Shown: positions 26,226 through 39,200, counted from the first letter of the stretch. The stretch is DNA of 64,000 bases from Pirellulales bacterium (GCA_019694435.1 JAIBBZ010000032.1:1-64000); one strand, 5' to 3'. Notes: a model not told the origin generated them from the sequence alone. Translations and numbers: made by a program.

Positions 26226-27310
26226 ATCGGTTTCGCGCGGGCTGCGCACTGGCGGTCATCGTGGCTTGTTTCGCGGCGACGTCCCTGGCCCAAGACGAAG
26301 GCGACGGGCGGCCCGCTTTCCCCCAGACCGAGCTCCAGGACCTGGTGGTGACGCCGTTTACGCTCACCGATTCGAGCGGCCAACCGTTCGACAGCCAGTC
26401 GCTGGCCGGCAAAGTCTGGATTGCCAGCTTCTTCTACTCGACCTGCCCGGGCCCCTGCCTGAAGTTGAACCAGGCGATCGAGCGGCTGCTGCGCGATCTG
26501 GAAGACGTCGACGTGACCTTCGTCAGCATCACGGTCGATCCGGCGACCGATACGCCCGAGCAATTGGCCAAATATCGGCAAAACTTCCGCGCACCGCCGG
26601 ACCGTTGGCGGTTTCTCACCGGGGCCGAGGCGGAAATCGTGCGCGTGGCGTACGAGATCTTTCGCGTGCCGGCCGACAAGGCGGCGCACAGCGAGAAGCT
26701 GATCCTGGTGGACCCGCGAGGCAAGATCCAGGGCTACTACCATGCCCTGACCGACGCCAAGGTTGTGGCCCTCAAGAGTCACGTCAAAAAGCTGCTCGCC
26801 GGCGAAGACGACGCGCTACCCCTGGCGGGCGACGTGGACACGTCCGCTGGCACAGATCGGCATGCACCGTTCGATTGGCGCCGGCTTCCGGCGCTGAATG
26901 CGGCCTTGAACGCGACGTCGGGCGTATTGCTCGTCGTGGGGCTGCTGCTGATCAAGGCCGGTCGCGAACGAGCCCATCGCAACATGATGCTGACGGCCTT
27001 CGCCGTTTCGGTCGTGTTTCTGGCGTCGTACCTGACCTATCACCAGATGCTCAAGAACCACACCGGCCTGCACGGCGTGCCGTTCAAAGGCCCCTCGCCG
27101 GTGCGCGAGGCCTACTACGCGCTGCTCATCAGCCATGTGTTGCTCGCCGCCGCCGTCCCGGTGCTCGCCCTGCGAACGATCTACCTGGGCCTGAAAGACC
27201 GCCGCGACGCCCATCGACGCTGGGCGCGCTGGACCATGCCGATTTGGCTCTATGTTTCGGTCACCGGCGTGGTCATCTACCTGATGCTGTACCACGTGTA
27301 CCCCGGCTAG
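26222..27310 (+). CDS. SCO1/SenC copper chaperone fused to DUF420 membrane domain
   Basis: A 362-residue fusion. Residues 1-23 are a signal peptide or anchor; residues 40-195 are a thioredoxin-fold SCO domain with the copper-binding CPGPC (Cys75, Cys79) and His156 in AHSEKLILVD. SCO proteins insert copper into the CuA site of cytochrome oxidase subunit II. Residues about 220-362 form a DUF420-type membrane domain of four helices with histidines in SYLTYHQM, ISHVLLAA and LYHVYPG. DUF420 proteins are typically encoded near cytochrome oxidase genes. The ATG overlaps the permease stop (ATGA). The fusion is uncommon in my experience of these families, which are usually separate genes. Confidence 0.88.
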   Translation: MNRFRAGCALAVIVACFAATSLAQDEGDGRPAFPQTELQDLVVTPFTLTDSSGQPFDSQSLAGKVWIASFFYSTCPGPCLKLNQAIERLLRDLEDVDVTFVSITVDPATDTPEQLAKYRQNFRAPPDRWRFLTGAEAEIVRVAYEIFRVPADKAAHSEKLILVDPRGKIQGYYHALTDAKVVALKSHVKKLLAGEDDALPLAGDVDTSAGTDRHAPFDWRRLPALNAALNATSGVLLVVGLLLIKAGRERAHRNMMLTAFAVSVVFLASYLTYHQMLKNHTGLHGVPFKGPSPVREAYYALLISHVLLAAAVPVLALRTIYLGLKDRRDAHRRWARWTMPIWLYVSVTGVVIYLMLYHVYPG

Positions 27311-27453
27311 CGGCGGCAGACGGTGTCCGCATGCATGGCGCCACCCCAAGGCAGGCGTAACCGAAACGCTCGCGATGTGTTGCGTGGGTGCGCGGCAAAG
27401 CCTTCCGTGCCTGCCGTCGATCTGAATTGCTTCCCCGGGCGAGCAGCGGCCCC

Positions 27454-27459
27454 TATACT
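27454..27459 (+). promoter_or_regulatory. Candidate -10 box upstream of the 27482 gene
   Basis: TATACT at 27454-27459 lies 22 bases before the chosen ATG at 27482. A TTGCTT at 27427-27432 is too far for a normal -35 (21-base spacer). Transcription would begin near 27466 and so exclude the longer reading from 27323. Confidence 0.3.
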
Positions 27460-27481
27460 AGTGGAGACCGTGCGCAACCCC

Positions 27482-29760
27482 ATGGCAGGGTTGCGCTTGA
27501 AGCACGCTGCCGTGCCGACAATCGAGGGTTTGTGCTTGGCTCGCACCGGTCTGCTAGTTCGTTCGACCGGTGCCGCCTGCTGGCTGGCGTGCGTCCTGGC
27601 TGCCCCGGCGTGCGCCCAATTCATGATCGGCACGCCCAACACGCAGCTTTCCGACGCTGTGGTCGTCGAGGAAGCCGATGCCGCGGCCCGCACCCATCTC
27701 GAACAGGCCCGGGCCCTATTCGCTGCCAGCCAATGGGACGAAGGCATCGAGACGCTGCGCCAGGTGATGGAGAACTACGGCGACAAGCTGACACGGCTTA
27801 CGCCGCAGCGCTATGTGACCGTGCGCGAGTACTGCCAGCGACTGATCGCCGGATTGCCGCCGGCTGCATTGAGTTTGTACCGCAGCCGGGTCGATGCACA
27901 GGCGCAGTCTCTGTACGAATCGGGCAGCAAGCAGCGCGACGCGCGCCGGCTGCGCGACGTGGCCGAGCAATATTTTTGCAGTAGTTGGGGCGACGACGGC
28001 CTGATGACCCTCGGCGAACTCGCCCTGGCCGACGGCGATTTCGGCACGGCGCGGGCCTGCTGGCAACAGCTCGTACCCAACGGCGAACTGCCCGGCCACC
28101 CCGACGCGTTCACGCGCCTGGCGGTGCCCGACACGCAGTTCGACCTCGCGCTGGTGCGTTCTCGGCTCGTCCTGGCTTCGATCGCCGCGGGCGATCGCGA
28201 ACGGGCCGTCCGGGAACTCGATCAATTCAGGCAATTGCATCCCCAGGCCCGGGGACGACTGGCCGGACGCGACGTGAGCCTGGCGGAAGGACTGACGCAA
28301 TTGCTCGAAGAGGCCGCCGCCTGGCCGGCGGCGCCGCGCATCAGCACCTGGAGCACGTTCGCCGGCAATGCCGAACGCAACGCCGTGCTGGCGGGCGAGT
28401 TCGACGTAGCGGCACGGCTCTGGGAGGCTCCCTTACGTGCCGCGCAAATCGCCGACGCCAACCTCGCGCAGAATTACGGCTTTCGGCCGCGGCGCGTGGC
28501 GGAAGACAACAAGGCCCTGTTGAGCTACTATCCGCTCGTCTATCGCGACCTGATCCTGGTAAACGACGAGCAAGAGATCCAAATCTTCGATCTCCGCACC
28601 GGCCGAGCGCCCTGGGGCATGACCAGCCATGTGTTGCACGCGCCCGACAGCCAGTCGGCCGACCGTAGCGTCCGCCCGCGCCGCATGCTCGGCACCCCGC
28701 GGTTCACGATGACCATTTCCGACGGGCGACTCTATGCGCGGATGGGGTCGGCGTTGACCAGCGTCGCCAACGAGCCGCTCGGAATCGAATCGCCTGGGAC
28801 GCTCGTCTGCCGCGATCTCGAGGCACAAGGTCGGCTGCTCTGGGAGCGTCCGCCCGACGAACTGGGCTGGGCGTTCGAGGGCACGCCCGTGGCGTCCGGA
28901 AACTTCGTGTACGTAGCCATGCGTCGCGCCGGCGTGCAGCCACAAACACACGTGGCCTGTTACGAGGCCGTGACCGGCAGGCCCGTGTGGCGTCAGATGG
29001 TCTGCGGCGCCGACACCCCCGCCCACAACCAGGTGAGCGAGGCCTCGCACAACCTGCTGACACTGCATGGCGATACGGTGTACTACAACACCAACCTCGG
29101 CGCCGTGGCCGCGCTCGATGCCGGCACCGGACGCATCCGCTGGCTGACCTTGTATCCGCGGGCTCGCGGCGGCAACCTGAACGACACGGCGGCGCATTTC
29201 TACCGCGACCTGACGCCGTGCCTTTACTACCAGGGCCTGTTGCTGGTCGCGCCGGCCGATAGCCCGGCGATTCTGGCGCTGGACGCCGACAGCGGCCAAT
29301 TGCTCTGGGAATCGTCCTTGCCCGAAGACGTCGTGCATCTGCTCGGCGTGGCCGGCGGCAATCTGATCGCCAGCGGCGACCGGCTGTGGTGGATCAGCCT
29401 GGCGCAGCAGGAGTTCAAGATCATCCGCCGCGTCCCGGAAGATCATTCCTTGCGCGGCTATGGCCGGGGGCTGCTGGTCGGCGACCAGGTGATCTGGCCT
29501 ACCCGGGAAGAAATCCTGGTGTTCGACTCGGCCTCGGGTCAGCAGTTGCGCAGTATTTCGCTGGCCGCGCGGCGCGAATGGGACGGCACGGCGGTGATCG
29601 GCGGCAACCTGTTGGTCACTCCGGAGCACCTGCTGATTGCCGGTCCCGATAAGCTGGTGGTCTTCAGTCAGTTTGCCGCGACGCGGCCCCGCGCAACGCC
29701 CGCTGCGTTCGAGCGACGCGCCGGCGGCCAGCGAACTTTCGTTCCTCGTAAAGGACAACC

Positions 29761-29764
<4 letters not shown>
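27482..29764 (+). CDS. Large PQQ-like beta-propeller protein, exported
   Basis: Protein of 760 residues. A signal peptide (cleavage near ACA-Q) is followed by an N-terminal helical part of about 250 residues with TPR-like character ([17 protein letters not shown]) and then a PQQ-type propeller with repeated blades such as [22 protein letters not shown], [17 protein letters not shown] and [16 protein letters not shown]. These blades bind PQQ in dehydrogenases but in many planctomycete proteins are only scaffolds; I see no quinoprotein catalytic residues to claim an enzyme. ATG at 27482 follows a TATACT box and begins the signal; the frame opens earlier at 27323. It ends in an ATGA overlap with the MoxR gene, so it may feed into that cluster. 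Confidence 0.8.
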
Positions 29765-30828
<1,064 letters not shown>

Positions 30829-31683
30829 GCTCCAGGGACTCGAGTTGCGGGCCCGCAGCATCGTCGAAGGCTATGTCTCGGGGGTGCATCGCAGCCCGTT
30901 TCACGGTTTCTCGATTGAGTTTGCCGAGCACCGGGAATACGTCCCTGGCGACGACCTGCGGTACGTCGACTGGAAGGTCTTCGGCAAGACCGACAAGTAT
31001 TACCTCAAGCAATACGAGGAAGAGACCAATCTCGTCTGCTACCTGCTGCTCGACACGAGCGAGAGCATGCGCTACCGCGGCCCCGACGCGGCGATGTCGA
31101 AGCTCGAGTATGCCCAGTGCGTGGCCGCATCGCTGGCCTACCTGGTGTTGCAGCAGCAAGACAGCGTCGGGCTGGTGACGTTCGACCGCGAGGTTCGCCA
31201 GTTCATCCGCGCCGGTGGCAATCCCTCGCATCTCAAACAACTGCTGCACGCCATGGAACAATCGAGCGCTGACCGCAAGAGCCGGATGGGCCCGATCTTC
31301 CATGATCTGGCGGAACGGATTCGCAAGCGCAGCGTCGTCGTCGTGCTGAGCGACCTGTTCGACGACATCAACTCGATCGTGGCCGGCTTGAAACACCTGC
31401 GCCATCGGCGGCACGAGGTGGTGATCTTCCACGTGCTCGATGCGGCCGAGCTCGAGTTTCCCTTTCAGAGCACGACGCTGTTCAAGGGCCTCGAACAGTG
31501 GCCCGAGGTGCTCACCGATTCGCGCTCGATCCGCCGGGCGTACTTGCAGGAGTTCGAGGGGTTCTTGCGCGGCGTCCGCCGCGCCTGTCGCGAGCGCCGG
31601 ATCGATTACTTGCAATTGCGCACCGATCAAACGCTGGACGTCGCGCTGTCCGGGTTCCTTGCTGCACGGATGTCGAAATTGAC

Positions 31684-33879
31684 ATGAGCTCCGCGGCCGC
31701 GCTGCTGGCGTTTGGATTCTTGAACTGGGCCATGCTCGGCTGGCTCGCGGCGGCCGGCTTGCCGCTGTTGATCCACCTTTGGAATCGCCGCCAGCGCCGC
31801 GAGACGACCTGGGCCGCGATGGAGTTCCTGCTCGCCGCGCTGAAGAAAAACTCGCGCCGGTTGCAACTCGAACAATGGCTGCTCCTGGCCATCCGCACGC
31901 TGCTGATTACTTTGCTGGTCGTGGCCGTGGCCGAACCCTATCTCGAACGGCTGGGGGCCGCCATCGGCAACGAGCCGAACGCCCATAAGGTGCTGGTCAT
32001 CGACGGATCGCTGTCGATGGATTTCCGGCCGACCGACCGCAACCGTTTTGCCCGGGCCAAGGAACTCGCCACGCGGATCGTCGAAGAGAGCCCGCAGGGC
32101 GACGCGTTCACGCTGGTGCTCCTGGCCGAGCCGCCGCGCGTCGTGGTCGGCACGCCGGCCTTCGATTCGGCCAGCTTCCTCGACGAGATCGCCAATCTGC
32201 ACATGCCGCACGGGCGCGGCGATTTGCCCGCGACGGTCGGCGCGATCGAGAAGCTGCTCGAGCAGGTCGAGCGCGAATATCCCCGGCTGCGGCGCCACGA
32301 AGTGTATTTTCTGACCGACTTGGGGCGCAGCACCTGGTTGCCCGAGGCCGGCCAGACGCGCAGCGCCGAGTTCCGCGCGCAGAGCCGCCGTCTGGCCGAG
32401 CGAGCGGCCCTGGTCGTGCTCGACCTGGGCCAGCCCGAGGCCGAAAACGCGGCCATCACCCGGTTGGCCGCCACCGAGCCGCTGGCCACGGTGGGCCGCA
32501 CGCTGGCCTTCGACGTCGACGTTCACAACTTCGGCCGCCAGGACCGCGCGGGCCAGCGCGTCGAACTGCTGGTCGACGGGCGCAGCATCGGCGAGCAAAC
32601 GCTCGATCTGCCCGCCGGCGGCAATGCCAGCGCCACGTTTACGTATGCCTGCGAATCGCCGGGAGATCACGTGTTCGAGGCGCGGCTGGCCGACGACCTG
32701 CTCGCGCTCGACAATCGGCGCTACCTGGTGCTGGCCGTGCGCGAGTCGATCGAGGTGCTGTGCATCAACGGCCGGCCCTCGGGCGAGCGCTTCGGCGGCG
32801 CCGCCGATTACCTGCAAGTGGCGTTGTCTCCTGAAGACCCGCGGCAGACCCGGGCGACGGTCCATGCCGAGGTCGTGACCGAAACAGCGCTGCTCGAAAG
32901 AGAACTGGGCAGTTACGACGCCTTGTTCCTGTGCAACGTGGCCCAATTCACCTCGAGCGAGGCCCGGGCCCTGCAGAACTTCCTGCAAGGCGGCGGCGGC
33001 GTGGTGCTGTTCCTGGGCGAGCAAGTCCAACTGGACAACTACAACCGCCAGTTGCTGGGCGACGATCAGTCCGCGCCGCGGATCTTGCCGGCCCGGTTGG
33101 AAGCCGTCGTGAGCGAAAACCAATACACGTTCGACGCCCTCGGCTATCGCCACCCGATCGTCAGCGCGTTTCGCGGCGAAGAACGGGCCGGTCTGTTGAC
33201 CACCCCCGTGACCAAGTACATCCGGGCCAAGCCCGTGGAGGATCCGGGGACGCAGGTGGCGCTGGCCTTCAGCAGTGGCGATCCGGTGATCGTCGAAACG
33301 CCGCGCTATCGGGGCCGTTGCCTGCTCGTGACGACGTCGGCCGACACGACGTGGAACTCAATGCCGCTGTGGCCGAGCTATGTGCCCATCGTGCAAGAGC
33401 TGCTCGTGGCTTCGCTCGCCGGGCGCGCCACGGAACTGAACGTGCAGGTCGGTGAGACGATCGGTTCGACCGTCGCCGGATTGGGTGGCGACGCCCTGGT
33501 GAGCCTGGCGGGCCCCGACGGTGAGTTGTCGCAAGTGCGGCTCGAAACCCGCGGCGATCGCGGCGAGTGGAGCTATGCCGAGACGTTGACCAGCGGGGCC
33601 TATACGGCCAGCTTGCCCCAAGGGACAGCGCATCGCTTTGCCGTGAATGTACCGATCGAGGAAAGCGATTTGACGCCGTTGGTTGCGGGCGAGCTGCGTG
33701 CCGACGTCTGGCCGGGCATTCCTTACCTGCACCGCACGCATTGGCAAACAACCGACGCCGAGGCGACTGCTCAGCTCGTTCAGCGGAGCGGCCTGCACCG
33801 GTGGCTCCTGGGCAGCGTGCTGGCGCTGTTGGTCCTCGAACAGTTGCTGTCGTTCTCGATGGGATGGCGCTCGTCATGA
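31684..33879 (+). CDS. BatA/VWA-type large membrane protein
   Basis: Protein of 731 residues. N-terminal membrane helices (about residues 15-35 and 55-80) match the aerotolerance-regulator BatA N-terminal module (LLIHLWNRRQRRETTW). A von Willebrand A domain follows with the MIDAS D-x-S-x-S in VIDGSLSMD. The middle contains CARDB-like Ig domains and a glutamine-amidotransferase-like fold (YDALFLCNVAQF, NFLQGGGGVVLFLG). A final helix (about 705-725) sits at the C-terminus. It overlaps DUF58 and the next gene by ATGA junctions. It probably sits in the membrane with most domains in the periplasm. No enzyme activity is shown; the amidotransferase-like part lacks a visible catalytic triad in my reading. 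Confidence 0.88.
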   Translation: MSSAAALLAFGFLNWAMLGWLAAAGLPLLIHLWNRRQRRETTWAAMEFLLAALKKNSRRLQLEQWLLLAIRTLLITLLVVAVAEPYLERLGAAIGNEPNAHKVLVIDGSLSMDFRPTDRNRFARAKELATRIVEESPQGDAFTLVLLAEPPRVVVGTPAFDSASFLDEIANLHMPHGRGDLPATVGAIEKLLEQVEREYPRLRRHEVYFLTDLGRSTWLPEAGQTRSAEFRAQSRRLAERAALVVLDLGQPEAENAAITRLAATEPLATVGRTLAFDVDVHNFGRQDRAGQRVELLVDGRSIGEQTLDLPAGGNASATFTYACESPGDHVFEARLADDLLALDNRRYLVLAVRESIEVLCINGRPSGERFGGAADYLQVALSPEDPRQTRATVHAEVVTETALLERELGSYDALFLCNVAQFTSSEARALQNFLQGGGGVVLFLGEQVQLDNYNRQLLGDDQSAPRILPARLEAVVSENQYTFDALGYRHPIVSAFRGEERAGLLTTPVTKYIRAKPVEDPGTQVALAFSSGDPVIVETPRYRGRCLLVTTSADTTWNSMPLWPSYVPIVQELLVASLAGRATELNVQVGETIGSTVAGLGGDALVSLAGPDGELSQVRLETRGDRGEWSYAETLTSGAYTASLPQGTAHRFAVNVPIEESDLTPLVAGELRADVWPGIPYLHRTHWQTTDAEATAQLVQRSGLHRWLLGSVLALLVLEQLLSFSMGWRSS

Positions 33880-36260
33880 TGCACGACGCACCCAACTGGC
33901 TGCAGCGTTGGTTCGGCGTGTCCGGCGCCCCGGCGGGCGAAGGCACCGTCTGGAGTCTCGAACACAGTTGGCCGCTGGCGCCCTGGCTCACCGTGTTGCT
34001 CTTGGCTGCGCTGGCCGCGTTCGTCGTGCTGCTCTACTCGCGCGAGTCGGGCGGCGCCAGCCGTGCTTACCGCGGGCTGCTGGCTGCGCTCCGGCTGGCG
34101 GCCTTGGCGATCGTGCTCTTCATGCTGGCCGAGTATTTCCTGTCGCTGACGCGCACCGGCCTGCCGGCACTGCTGGTGCTGCTCGACGATTCGGCCAGCA
34201 TGAGCATCGCCGACCGCTACAGCGATGAGAAACTGCGGTCGACCGTCGCCGAGCGATTGGCGGGGGTCGAGTTGACCGAGCCCACCCGGCTGAACCTCGC
34301 CAAGAGCTTGTTGCTGGGTGACGACGCGCGGGTGCTCCGCGAGCTGGATCAGCGATACCGGCTGAAGTTCTATTTCGTCGCCGCGGCGGCGCGGCAGCAC
34401 GCCGGCACGCTCGACGAGTTGCGCGAGCAGTTGCAGACGGCCAGCGCCGCCGGCGAATCGTCACGGCTGGGCGAAGGCGTGCGGACGGCGCTCAACGATC
34501 TGCGCGGCACGCCGCCAACGGCGGTCGTGCTGCTCACCGACGGCATCGTGACCGACGGACCGCCGCTCGACGAGGCGGCCACCTATGCCCGGCGCAAAGG
34601 CGTGCCGGTGTTCGCCGTGGCGCTGGGCGACGAGCGGCCGGTGCGCGACCTGGCTTTGACCGACTTGCTGGTCGACGAGGTCGTATTCGTCGACGACATC
34701 ATCAATTTCGATCTCAAGCTGACCGCCAGCGGCTACCAGGGACAGCGCGTGCGAATCACGCTGCGCGACGAGCACAGCCCTGCCGTGCTGGCACAACTCG
34801 AAGTGCAGCTTGACTCGGACAACGTGTCGCAGCGATTGCAGCTGCCGTACCGCCCGACAACCGTCGGCGAAGACGACTTCGTCATCGAGGTCGAGCCCTT
34901 GGAAGGCGAGCTGCGCACCGAAAACAATCGCCAGAAGCGGCACGTCAGCGTGCGCAAAGAACAAATCCGCGTGCTGCTGGTGCAGGCCTATCCGAGCTAC
35001 GAGTTCCGCTATCTGAAGAACATGCTCGGCCGCGACAGCACCATCAAGCTCGACACCTTCCTGCAAGAGGCCGATCCGGAATATGCCGACCTCGACGCCA
35101 CGGCGCTGCGGGTGTTCCCCGTGCGGCGCGAGGAGCTGTTCGCCTACGACGTGATCGTTTTGGGCGACGTCAATCCCGTGTTCCTCAGCAGCTCGACCAT
35201 CAACCAGCTCGTCGAATTCGTCACCGACAGCGGCAAAGGCGGCGGCCTGATTATCGCCGCGGGGCCGATGTACCTGCCGTTGGCCTATCGCGACACGCCG
35301 CTGGCGCAGCTCTTCCCGTTGCAATTCGACAGCTCGGTGACCGCGGCCGGGCAGGCGCAGACCGAGGCCTTTCGCCCGCTGCCGACCGAGCTCGGCGCGG
35401 CGACGCCGTTTATGAACCTGGGCGACTCGACGGCCGAGACGGCCGAGATCTGGCGGACGCTGCCGCCGTTGTACTGGTGCCTGGAAAGCACCGGACTGAA
35501 GCCCGCGGCCCGCGTGCTGGCGGCGCACCCGTCGCGCGTCGGTGCCGACGGCCAGCCGCTGCCGATCATCGCCCTGCAATACGTCGGCGCCGGCAAAGTG
35601 TTGTTCCATGCCACGGATGAGACCTGGCGGTGGCGGTTCCGCGTCGGTGACGTCTACTTTGCCCGCTACTGGGTGCAAGCCATTCGCTTCCTGAGCCGTA
35701 CGAAGCTGCTGGGCCAAGATCGCGCGGCCGAGCTGACGACCGACCGCCGCGAATATCAGCGAGGCGAAACGGCGCGGCTGCGCGTGCAGTTCGTCGACGA
35801 GCGTCAGGCCCCGACGGCCGACAACGGCGTCACGGTGATGGTCGAACGCCAAGGCAGCGATCGCCGCTCGGTGCAACTGCATCGCAGTGCCACCGCCCGC
35901 GGCGTGTTCGAAGGAGCGTTGGCCGCGCTGGCCGAAGGCGACTATCACGCATGGGTCGCAACGCCCTCGGCCGCCGGCAACACGCCCAGCGCCGATTTTG
36001 CCGTGGTCGCGCCGCCCGGCGAGTTTGCCCAGACCCAAATGCAGGCCGGCATCCTCCGCGCGGCCAGCGAGGCGACGGGGGGGCACTACTACAGCGTGGC
36101 CACCATGGGCAGCTTGCTCGACGATCTGCCGCCCGGACGGCAGGTTCCCGTCGAAACGCTGCCGCGAATCGTGCTCTGGAATCGCTGGCCGCTCGTGGCT
36201 CTGTTTCTCGCGCTGGTGGGCAGCGAGTGGCTGCTGCGCAAACGCAAGGGAATGCTATAA
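33876..36260 (+). CDS. VWA domain membrane protein with glutamine-amidotransferase-like domain
   Basis: Protein of 794 residues with two N-terminal helices, a von Willebrand A domain bearing the D-x-S-x-S MIDAS (LLDDSASMS), Ig-like domains, and a class I amidotransferase-like region (YDVIVLGDVNPVFLS, GGGLIIAAGPMYLP) that seems non-catalytic. A C-terminal membrane segment ends the protein. The start ATG at 33876 overlaps the upstream stop. It is a close relative of its upstream neighbour in architecture, so the two probably arose by duplication and may form a pair. Confidence 0.87.
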   Translation: MMHDAPNWLQRWFGVSGAPAGEGTVWSLEHSWPLAPWLTVLLLAALAAFVVLLYSRESGGASRAYRGLLAALRLAALAIVLFMLAEYFLSLTRTGLPALLVLLDDSASMSIADRYSDEKLRSTVAERLAGVELTEPTRLNLAKSLLLGDDARVLRELDQRYRLKFYFVAAAARQHAGTLDELREQLQTASAAGESSRLGEGVRTALNDLRGTPPTAVVLLTDGIVTDGPPLDEAATYARRKGVPVFAVALGDERPVRDLALTDLLVDEVVFVDDIINFDLKLTASGYQGQRVRITLRDEHSPAVLAQLEVQLDSDNVSQRLQLPYRPTTVGEDDFVIEVEPLEGELRTENNRQKRHVSVRKEQIRVLLVQAYPSYEFRYLKNMLGRDSTIKLDTFLQEADPEYADLDATALRVFPVRREELFAYDVIVLGDVNPVFLSSSTINQLVEFVTDSGKGGGLIIAAGPMYLPLAYRDTPLAQLFPLQFDSSVTAAGQAQTEAFRPLPTELGAATPFMNLGDSTAETAEIWRTLPPLYWCLESTGLKPAARVLAAHPSRVGADGQPLPIIALQYVGAGKVLFHATDETWRWRFRVGDVYFARYWVQAIRFLSRTKLLGQDRAAELTTDRREYQRGETARLRVQFVDERQAPTADNGVTVMVERQGSDRRSVQLHRSATARGVFEGALAALAEGDYHAWVATPSAAGNTPSADFAVVAPPGEFAQTQMQAGILRAASEATGGHYYSVATMGSLLDDLPPGRQVPVETLPRIVLWNRWPLVALFLALVGSEWLLRKRKGML

Positions 36261-36287
36261 TTCGGGTTGCCCTTCGGCGGAGCCGCC

Positions 36288-39200
36288 ATGGCGCCGTCGA
36301 GCAAGCTCGGGCCGATTCTCATGACTCATCCTTTGCTAGCCCGGCTTGCCTACGTTCGCCGCCGCGCGGCGCGGCTGGTGCTGGCCTTCGGACTGGCCCG
36401 GACGGTCACCGCTGTTGTCGCGTTGGTGCTGGTCCTGGTGTTGGGCGACTACTGGCTGCGACCCGACGACCGCGGCCTGCGCGTGCTCGCCGCGCTGGGT
36501 GCCGCCGCGGGCATCGTTTGGGCGGGTGTGCGGTATCTGGTACCGGCCTTGCTGCGACGATTCTCGAACCTCGAGCTGGCCCAGAGAATCGAGCGACGCT
36601 ATCCCGCCTTGCGCGATCATCTGTCGTCGGCCGTCGATTTCCTCGGCGAACAGGCCGACGATCCCGCGGCCGGCTCCGAGCAATTGCGCCGGGCGATCAT
36701 CTCCAACGCGCAAGCCGAGACCGAAACGGTCGACTTCGACGAGGTGTTCGATCCCCGGCCCGTGCGCCGGGCCCTGTACCTGGCGGCCGGCACCTGCGCC
36801 GTGGCGCTGGTGCTGGCCCTCTGGCAGCCGTCGCTGGCGCGGATTGGGCTGGCACGGCTGGCGACTCCGTGGTCCGACGTCGAATGGCCGCGGCAGCATC
36901 GGCTGCAATGGCGCGAGACCGTGACGCACGTGGCCCTGGGGCAGACGTTCGAGGTCGCCGTCGTGCCGGCGGACGGCACGACCTTGCCGGCGCGGGTGCA
37001 ATTGCAGATCCGCTACACCCAGGACTCCGGCAACGAGGCGACCGAAACGCTCGAGATGACTCCGGCCGGTACCGCGATGGTTTATCGCCAGGAAGACGTG
37101 CGGAGGCCTTTTGCCTATCGCGCCACCGGTGGCGACGATCGCTCGATGCCCTGGGTCGCGCTGCGCGTCATCGAGCCGCCTCAAATCACGAAGCTCAACG
37201 CCGAGCTGCGCTTTCCCGAATACACCGGCTGGGAACCCGAGACCGTCGATCACCGCATCCAGGCCATCGCCGGCACGCACGTGCGTTGGTCGGCCATGAC
37301 GAATCGACCGATCCGCTCGGCGACGCTGCACCTATCGACCGGCGAACAGCTCGCGGCCGAGATCGCGCCCGACGGGCTCAGCCTGAGCGTGCCTGCCGCC
37401 GATGCCGCGGAGCCGTTCGTCGTCGAGCGGTCGGGCACCTACTGGCTGGTGCTCGAGGACGAGCAGGGAGTCGCCGCCGGAGAAGAAACGCAGTACGAGC
37501 TGCAAGTGATTGAAGACGCGGTCCCCAGCGTGACGATCGAGGAGCCGACGGCGAACATCTTCGTCATGGCCGAGGCCGAGGTGCCGTTGGAGATTACGGC
37601 CAAGGACGATCTCGCGTTGCGCGACGTGTTGCTGCACCTGCTGCGCTCGGATCAATCCGACCAGGGGGAAACGGTCGTCCCGCTCTACCAGGGACCGCAG
37701 CAGGTGGCCCGCGCGCCGCGGCCCGATCGCGTCGACACGGCCAACGCGGGCGAATCGCGGCGCATCGAGCATCGCTGGCAACTGGCCTCGCTGGGCCTGA
37801 AGCCCGGCGTCCAAATCACGTTCCACGCCTCGGCCAGCGATTATCGTCCCGAGATCGCGCAAAGCCTGCCCCGGCGGCTGACCGTGATCACGGCCGAGGA
37901 GCTGCAAGATCGCATCACGCAGCGTCAGGGATTGATTCTCAGCGAGTTGGCGCGGGCGCTCGAGATGCAGCGCGGGGCCCGAGCCCCGACCGCGGCCCTG
38001 GAGGTGCAGATCCAGCAGGCGGGCAAGCTGAACAAACCCGACGTCGATCAATTGCACGGCGCCGAATTGGCCCAGCGCCAGGTTGGGCGCACACTGTCCA
38101 GCCCGACCGAGGGCGTGATCTCGCACGTCGAGGCGCTGCTCGAAGAGCTGCGCAACAATCAGCTCGACAATCCCGACATCGAGCGCCGGATGAGCGAGCT
38201 GATCGCGGAGTTGCAGCGGCTGAACAAGGAACCGCTGCCGGTGATCGAGCGCGAATTGACCAGTGCGCTGAAGCAGGCACAGAGCGCTCTGGAAGAACGT
38301 CCGCCGGGCGAAGCCGCCGACGCGCCCGCCACGGCCGCCGATCGCGCCACGGCTGCCGATCGCGCCGTGGCCGAGTCGATCGCCACGGCCGGCCAACGCC
38401 AGGACGAGGTCATCCATTCGCTCGAGCAACAACTTGCCGATCTCGGCCAATGGGACAACTACCGCCGCTTCGGCCGTGACCTGGTCGAGCTGCGAAAGCA
38501 ACAGCGCGAGCTCGGCCAGGCCACCGCCGAACTGGGCCGGCGCACAGTGACCCGCAGCCGGGAGGAGTTGAAGCCGCAAGAACGCGCCGACCTGGAAAAG
38601 CTGGCTCAAACGCAACAAGAGCTCGCACGCCGCCTGGAAAAACTGCTCGAGCGCATGGCAGGGATGTCGGCCCAACGCTCCGGCGACGACCCGCTGGCCG
38701 CGCAGGCACTCAGCGACGCCGTGTCGCAAGCGCAGCAGCAAGGCACCAGCAACCAGATGCGCGCCGCCGCGGCGGCGACGGGCCAGAACCAGATCGGGCA
38801 GGCCACCGCAGCACAAGCGGCCGTCGAAAAGCAGCTCGACGACATGCTCGACACGCTCGCCAGCCGCCGCGAGCAGGAGCTCGACCGCCTGGTCAAACGC
38901 TTGCGCGAGGCCGAAAACCAGCTCAGCCAGCTCCGGGCCAAGCAAGAAGGCCTGCGCAAGAAGCTCCGCGAGCTTGCCCAGCAGCCGGCCAGCGACGAGC
39001 AGCGCCGTGAATTGGCGCGGCTGGCGCGCGAGGAACAGCAACTCCAGGAAGAAGTCGATCGCTTTGCCCGCACGCTGCAGCGACTGCAGGCCGACCAGGC
39101 GGGCCAATCGGCCAGCCAGGCGGCAGGTCGACTGGGCGAGGCCGGCGAAGAGGGTCAGCAAGGCGACGCCGGCGCCTCGGCCGATGCCGCCGACCGCGCG

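Noticed and set aside
36256..36261. Perfect TATAAT just before the coiled-coil gene
   Set aside because: It overlaps the stop of the previous gene, has no -35 at the right distance, and lies within a tightly coupled operon; likely chance.
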